Shown in pieces: positions 58,207 to 64,000 of a stretch of DNA of 64,000 bases. Made by a program: the position numbers and the translations under genes. This DNA is from Allantophomopsis cytisporea (lineage: Eukaryota > Ascomycota > Leotiomycetes > Phacidiales > Phacidiaceae), in assembly GCA_024752435.1 (NCBI GenBank), contig CP103025.1, positions 248,001-312,000 on the forward strand, written 5' to 3'. Each line of letters starts with the position of its first letter. Position 1 is the first letter of the stretch. The notes beneath the pieces are model-generated. The model was not told the DNA's origin and ran no database searches. It saw only the letters and a list, made by a program, of their open reading frames with translations.

Positions 58207-61200
58207 GATTGATTTAGTTTATGGTGTGTATGTATGGAAAGTCTTTAAAAAGATAAGGAATCTATCAACGATACAATTGTCTATGCAATTGAGAATCGAA
58301 ATGGAAATTGAAGAGAGTAGATGAAGGTTGATCGGTTGGTGAAGGATGGATGGGATGTGGTTTGTATGAAGAAGGGAAAAAAAGAAGTAGTGAAGAGGTG
58401 GCTGTGATGGACCTTATGTATGCCGTGAGCAAGCAAACATTTGTCTGGCGCATGAAGGTACGGAATAGAGTAGATTGGGTGGAGAGGAAGGTTAAGCAGA
58501 CTAGTCAGGGCGTTGGGCACATGTGTTCGCTCTCCGATGGTCTTTCTCGTCTCTCACACCTCGTACTTTACCTCTTTCGTATTATCAACTACTCATATGA
58601 TTCCCTACTCAGTCTTTCACTAAATTACATTCACTTGTATTGTGTCAATCGATTGCTATGCATGGAGTAAGGTACGTACTCCGTATCTGAACTCCTGGTA
58701 TAGCTCAGCTGTATCCATAAAAGTACGTACTGGTCCGGACGCGGGGCATTCACCACTCAAAAGGCGTCTCTACGTCCAATTCAGCGACAACTACATCATC
58801 GACCCGCCTCCATCACTAGTCCGCTCGGCGAATAGCTGTAAAGATCGGCCATTCCTCTGAAGCATCGGCCTATGGGCGTTGAAGGTGGATCCATTTGGTC
58901 CAATGATCCAATGATCCAATGCGAGAATGGTCTGAGCGTGTACTCGAACAATTAAACGGCACCAAACCCCACCAACGACATCATTTCCTGGCCAGAAGAG
59001 ACGACAGCCTCATTGTTTGGGTCTACGGGAGTACTATCGTGAGCATCGGAAATGAAATAAAGAGGCCGCAATGATGGCATTGTTATTGATGCTCCACAAC
59101 TGATGATGGGATAGTTTACATTTCAATTGTTCACTCGGAGAGAGGAAAGAGGACGAGAGGACGCGAGGATGAGAGGATGAGAGATGATGAGTGAGAGTAA
59201 TTCTATCCAGAATGAGAATGTTCAACTCAGTGTTGTGTAGGAGCAATAGTGAATGGAATTCGTGAATCTTCCTTTTCGATTCTTCAACCATTCGAGCGGA
59301 ACGATCTACTCAACATCTTCCCGGCCCATGGGTCGGTACAGTTGGTACAATTGAAAAAGATGTTGAGAAAGTTACAGCGAAACCGTGGGGGTTGACAGAT
59401 TATGAAGCATTCTGGATAGAGGACGTCTATTCTACTTTAGTCAAAGTCTTCCATATTCTTCGGATATTCGTATTCATAGGAGAGGTCGAATTGGAAGATC
59501 ACAACACTGGTGCATTATTACTTATTACTCTTTTCGTCGTGTAAAATATGTGTAGCTTTGTTAATTTCACCGTGACAACCTGTCAATTAACGAGAGGGGT
59601 AAGAGAGGGGTAAAGTACTACTGCTTAGAAAGAAGTATATTCTGTTTCTGTGTCGTACTCGTATATATATGTGAATACATTATTGAGAGTGCTTTTCAAG
59701 CTTCACGGAGTATGTACTCTGCAGAGCATCATGCATCAGCACATCAACAGACGATAGGTACCATACAGAACTTCCGATACATATCAATGCCTACCTTAGA
59801 CTCATATATACACCTACAATACATCCATACATACAATACAATACATGAATTCAATCCATGCACGGCAAGATTCCGAATCCAAGAACATTTGAAAGTCGGT
59901 GTACACAAAAGCCGCCCAGATCCGACACTCACACTCAACTCACTCAACTCACACGACCACAAGCAAAAGGAAGAGCAAAAGCAAAACCACACATCACGAG
60001 AAAGCAAAGACCCTCCATCCAAGTCCTGTCCCGAAAAGTCCCCTTTGAATCAAAAGCTCAAACGCGTATATTATACCTGAATCACAACGCTCCACACCTC
60101 ATCGGAAAGCATTCCGAACAGCAATACCATAGTCCAGTATGTATGTATTACAGTGTATTGCGCGGCATAGCATGTCATGCATAAAACATCGGGCCAGTGT
60201 CCGTGTCAGTCTCAGTCGGTCAAGTCAAGTCAAGTCAAGTCAAGTCAATCAGTCAGTGAAATGTGGGATGCGAGTGAAGGGGGAATGATAATGATACGGA
60301 GAGGAATACGGAGTAAATATGGGAGCCCCGCTGGAGCTGAGCGTCTCCGCTGTTATCAGATCGTATGTGTGGTTGGGTGTGTGGGCGTGTACTGTGTGTA
60401 CTGTGTACTGTGTACATACTGTGTAGAGAGAGTACTGTGTGTCGGGCCATTACTCTAGAATGTTCGATGGGGTGGAGGGAAGCTGTGCCGAGACGAGCGG
60501 GTACTCCATGAAGCGACACCATCATCATCATCATCGTCGTCGTCGCCGTCGTGGTGGTGGAATGGAATGAATTGGGTAGAGTCAGGATTATGAGACTGAG
60601 TGAGACGAGAATCAGATATATTTGAATTATGTAAAGATTGACGATGAGGGGAATGAATGGGAGACGTAATTCTTAATATGGTGTATGTATGGTGTATGGT
60701 ATGGTACAGTACCTGAGGTACGTATTGCACGCAGTGTGAAATCCTCGGAATTCGGAAAGTCACGTGGAGCAATAATCATTAATCAATAATCAATAATCAA
60801 TTCGTATCAGAGAAGACCCATCAATAACACGATACCACCTTCCAACCTCAAAAAATAGATTACCCATAGATCTACTGCGTAGATAAATATGAATCACAGT
60901 CAGAAGTACTGTACCTACATAAACCGAATATCACATAAAATCCCTCCCGCCCATCATATCGAATAGAGGTCACCCGTTGCCACGAATGATTTTTAATATA
61001 TCGCCGAATATATGTGCATGTACGATAGACTTCCTACAATTTCATGACCGTGATGGAAGCAGGCTCAGCACTTGTATGCGATTCTATTTAAGACCTACCG
61101 TTGTCCGGAACTCTACTGAATGTCCTCCCAATCATCCATCAACCTTCTTCATTACCCCAATTTCCCCACCTCACACCACACACCTCACACCTCACATCTC

Positions 61201-61972
61201 ACATCTCACATCTCACGTCTCACGTCACAGCAATGCAAAAGCATTAGCCACCAAACACCAGACACCAGACACAAACAAGCTCAGCCAGATACATTCCATA
61301 ATCTATATACTCAAATACAAGCACAGAAAAAAATACAATGCGCGTACGAAGAACCATCGAACGAGAAGCGTATAATTTCGCACAATGACGAAAAGGGGGC
61401 GAGGTTCAAGGTGAAACCCCCCCCCCCCCATTCATACAATATATCAAAAAGCCAGCCCAACAGCCAAAGTAACAAAGCTGAAGCCATATACCAAGCCAGC
61501 CTAAAGTTGTAATTCAGCCCCCTTCAGAAAACAGCTAGCCAGCCAAAGCTCCCTAAAGCCCCCTCCCTTGACGGCAAGAAAGGCAATAAAGATGAATAAA
61601 CAATAAGAAAAACGCCAGCCAGACCAGCCAGAACCGGAACCGGAACTACAACCAGAACCCCAAACTAAAGCCGCCCGATTCACCAACACCATAGAAGCCC
61701 TCATACATAAAATCCCCATTGCAAAAGTCCGACTCCCGCAGATTTCCTCCGGATTCGAAATCCCACGTTCGTTCGTTTCTATTTCCGTTCATTTGCCTCC
61801 CTATCATATCCATTACCCTTCCTCCGTATGCGTACTATACCGCCCCTAACTCCGATCGTGCTTTCGCCCTGAACCCCCATCGTGCAATACTGCCCGATAA
61901 GCACCATCGATCACGTACATCCGACCCCATCATCCCATCACCATCGCCATCACCACACTACACCCCGAACAA
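58207..61972. other. Long gene-free region rich in simple repeats
   Basis: This 3.8-kb spacer separates the dehydrogenase promoter from the bHLH gene's 3' end. It contains (CAAGT)n at 60221-60247, CTCACATCTCACAC-type repeats near 61180-61230, CATC/CGTC runs near 60517-60550, GT-rich blocks near 60365-60440 and a C run near 61418-61431. Open frames are by-products of these repeats; none is called. Confidence 0.6.
60221..60247. repeat. (CAAGT)n microsatellite
   Basis: Five perfect units of CAAGT plus a partial, in non-coding sequence. Confidence 0.9.
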
Positions 61973-63252
61973 TCACCGCCCCTCCAATCTAGCAAGCATT
62001 ACCTTCAACTCCTCATTTCCCCTAAGTAAATCCTCCAACCAATCGCCCGCCATAGTAAGAACCGCACTCTTACTAAATCCTCCGCCCCTAAGATCAGGAA
62101 CGAGCTCACCCAGATCCTCAAAGCCCTCCTTAATCAGCGTCCGCCGCTTCTGTTCGCTCCGAATATGATTCTCGCGCTTCTGCTCCTCCGTCAAATTCTC
62201 CCGCGCAGCCTTCGCCTCAGCCGCACGCGTAGCGCTGGATTTACGCTCCTCCTTCCGCCGCTTCTTGGGCTTTTCGGCGTCCGTCATCTTCCGCTTCTTC
62301 TCGCCCTCAACGGCGTCCCCGCTCTCCCGCTCGCCAGTCCCTGCGTCTCCTGATCCCGTCGCTTCTGTACGCCGGACTGCAACTGGGCTTGTTTGTCGCG
62401 TGTTTACCGCCGTTCCACTCGCACTTGCCGGCTCGAAACATTCTGTCCTTTGCATCAGATTGCGCTCCAACATATCAGCTGATTCTTGCCCTGGTGGTGC
62501 AACAAAGCTTGGGTTTGCGAAGGCGGCATCTGAGCCCCATCGGATATCGACTGCCTTGGAGGGCTCGCGGGGTACGCGGCCATTGGAGGCGAACATGTCG
62601 GCATAGAAGTTCTCGGACATAAACTCCTCTGGTCTTTTTCGGGCAAGGCCATTATGGCTGGGAAGTCCGTGGTGGGTGGGCTGGAGAGGAGCGTGTTGGA
62701 TAGCCGGATGTGATATGGAGGAGAACGGATCCACCATGCTTTGACTTCGGCTTCCCTGGAGGAGGGCAGTGGCTGCAAAGACATCCGCCGATGTGGTGGG
62801 CGTGCCGGCCGGGATCCCAAAGTTCTCGACTGGTGGGTGGGTTTGCGGACCGAAGGAGGAAGTGGTCCCCATGAATGTAGGCGGTAGCTCGTGTGACCAG
62901 GGGAACATATCTCCATTTTGATTATTTCCATCCCCGCTCCCGGTCCCGTTCTTGCTGTCGAAGAAGTAGTTGTCATTGGATTCATCGTTGCCGAAGCCAT
63001 CGAAGAAGTGTTCTAAGTTCTTGGAGTCGTTGTCGTCGAGGAGGGCAGCTCCGGCTGCTGGCGGTGGTGGTGGGTAGGGGAAGTTATTATCAGATGAGTC
63101 GAACGAATCTACATGGACGAGGTAGATTAGTGTTTGTTGTTTACAAGCAAGCCTTATGATAGAGATGTTGGATGTGTAAAATACATACAGCCAAATGGCA
63201 TGTCGTTCGGTGGCTTCGAAGAACCCATACTGGGACGCTGAACCGCAAGCAT
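61973..63252 (-). CDS. bHLH transcription factor (INO4/Mlx-like basic region)
   Basis: Exons 63252-63189 and 63108-61973 give 399 aa; the intron has a GTATGT donor and a TAG acceptor. Three in-frame ATGs lie in exon 1 (63252, 63228, 63201); the first is used. The N-terminal two thirds are Pro/Ser/Asn-rich and disordered. A Lys/Arg-rich nuclear-localisation stretch (KKRKMTDAEKPKKRRKEERK) precedes the C-terminal bHLH: basic region RENHIRSEQKRRTLIKEG (about 336-353), helix 1 to PDLRGGGFSKSAVL, and helix 2/leucine-rich end WLEDLLRGNEELKVMLARL. The E in SEQKRR supports E-box (CANNTG) binding. Fungal relatives govern lipid, sterol-like or phosphate responses, but the target here is unknown. Intact and on the same strand as the other right-arm genes. 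Confidence 0.9.
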
Positions 63253-63919
63253 GGATGTCGTCGCTCCGGGGCAGATGGCTTCTTAGTATAATCGTAACCA
63301 ACACTTCTCTGGTAGAGATTCCCTCGTCATAAACGTCGACCCATGAGCTTCGCCTTGACGAATGTGGAGTGCGGTTCTGGAAGGAAAAAAAGATGTGAGA
63401 TATAGGCAACCAATGGTTGTGCAGCCTCTCTGTTTTTTTTTCGATGGCTCCTTTTGTATTTCAAATTACGCGTCGTAAAATTCGGGTGAGATCGTTGGAG
63501 AATAAGGATAGTGATGATGATGATCTGCTGCACAGTGATGAAAGGATGAAAGATGTATGTCGTTGGTATTCGTATGTCTGTTGCGAATGTAAGGACTCGA
63601 CTCCCAACAAATGTCAGTAGGTAGGTAAGTAGGTAGGTAGTAGGTAGTTTGCTATGAGTGTAGCTTGTTGTCGCTACCTATCTCCACAGACACTTGTGGA
63701 TTAGATTATCGAGTGGCCCTTTCCTTTTTCCCACCCGGAGCTTTTGGGTTTCTGATGTGCTCTGCTCTGCTCTGATTTGATTTGAAGATAAGGTGCCGGC
63801 AAAGTCAGAGTTTGGGTGCAGATGTGGATGCAGATGCGGATGTGAATTGTGTTTGGATGTTTTGAATGAAGAAGCGGCTTGATGCTTGAGGAGTGGTGAA
63901 TTCCGGCGGGGGCGGGGGG

Positions 63920-63951
<32 letters not shown>

Positions 63952-64000
63952 TCCGTAGGTGTAAAGGGTTGTGTGTGTTGTCTTTGGATCAAAGGTCGAC
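63253..64000. other. Upstream region of the bHLH gene
   Basis: Promoter side of the bHLH gene; contains GTAG-type repeats near 63617-63650 and a (TTGA)n run at 63922-63950. No gene recognised up to the window edge. Confidence 0.5.
63922..63950. repeat. (TTGA)n microsatellite
   Basis: About seven perfect units of the 4-nt motif in non-coding sequence. Confidence 0.9.

Noticed and set aside
60221..60247. Direct repeats as a CRISPR-like array
   Set aside because: Units are contiguous with no spacers; a microsatellite in a eukaryote.
61418..61431. C-run as possible quadruplex element
   Set aside because: A single homopolymer, no spaced tracts, so no specific structure is supported.
59712..61719. 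Open frames of 90-130 codons in the 58-62 kb spacer
   Set aside because: They arise from simple repeats (CTCACAT, CAAGT, CATC) and have repeat-biased composition.

Overview
The window is eukaryotic and reads as a filamentous ascomycete (Pezizomycotina). Coding genes carry short GT-AG introns of about 40-180 nt, a lone 5S rRNA gene sits between protein genes, and the gene families are typical of mould accessory genomes: UstYa/DUF3328 proteins, a NACHT-ankyrin NLR, a Zn2Cys6 regulator, a tyrosinase-like protein and a Mug190-type tricalbin. Leotiomycetes is a guess only. All gene models were built by hand, using reading frame and consensus splice sites; exon coordinates are in the evidence fields.

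Left arm (1-25 kb), accessory and rich in redox enzymes: a Baeyer-Villiger-type flavoprotein and a zinc alcohol dehydrogenase diverge from each other. They are followed by a HET-domain fragment, a broken Dal5-type transporter diverging from a FAD monooxygenase, and a group of three membrane proteins carrying paired HxxHC motifs. Two of these are UstYa family and one is a distant relative. A small secreted protein with Kex2-type dibasic sites lies between them. UstYa-type oxidases build cyclic RiPPs (dikaritins), and the flavoenzymes, transporter relic, Zn2Cys6 regulator (43-45 kb) and secreted tyrosinase-like protein (47.5-49 kb) are the accessory types known from ustiloxin-like clusters. This is the most interesting hypothesis in the window. 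It is not proven, because no classical repeated precursor was found.

Middle (25-51 kb): a large SesB-NACHT-ankyrin receptor with C-terminal membrane segments, an AYR1-like reductase, a secreted PAN/apple-like protein, a fructosamine-kinase gene with an in-frame stop, a DODA-type dioxygenase lacking its usual first metal histidine, an atypical SDR, a decayed alpha/beta hydrolase, the Zn2Cys6 regulator and the tyrosinase-like gene. Three degenerate copies of one dispersed repeat and a 5S fragment show mobile-element or duplication activity. Disrupted genes are frequent.

Right arm (51.5-64 kb), housekeeping in character: a Mug190-like SMP/C2 lipid-transfer protein, a D-arabinitol-dehydrogenase-like enzyme and a bHLH regulator, all intact and on the minus strand, with long simple-sequence-rich spacers. 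The window seems to span an accessory-to-core boundary near 51.5 kb.

No tRNA gene, CRISPR array or complete transposase/reverse transcriptase was recognised.
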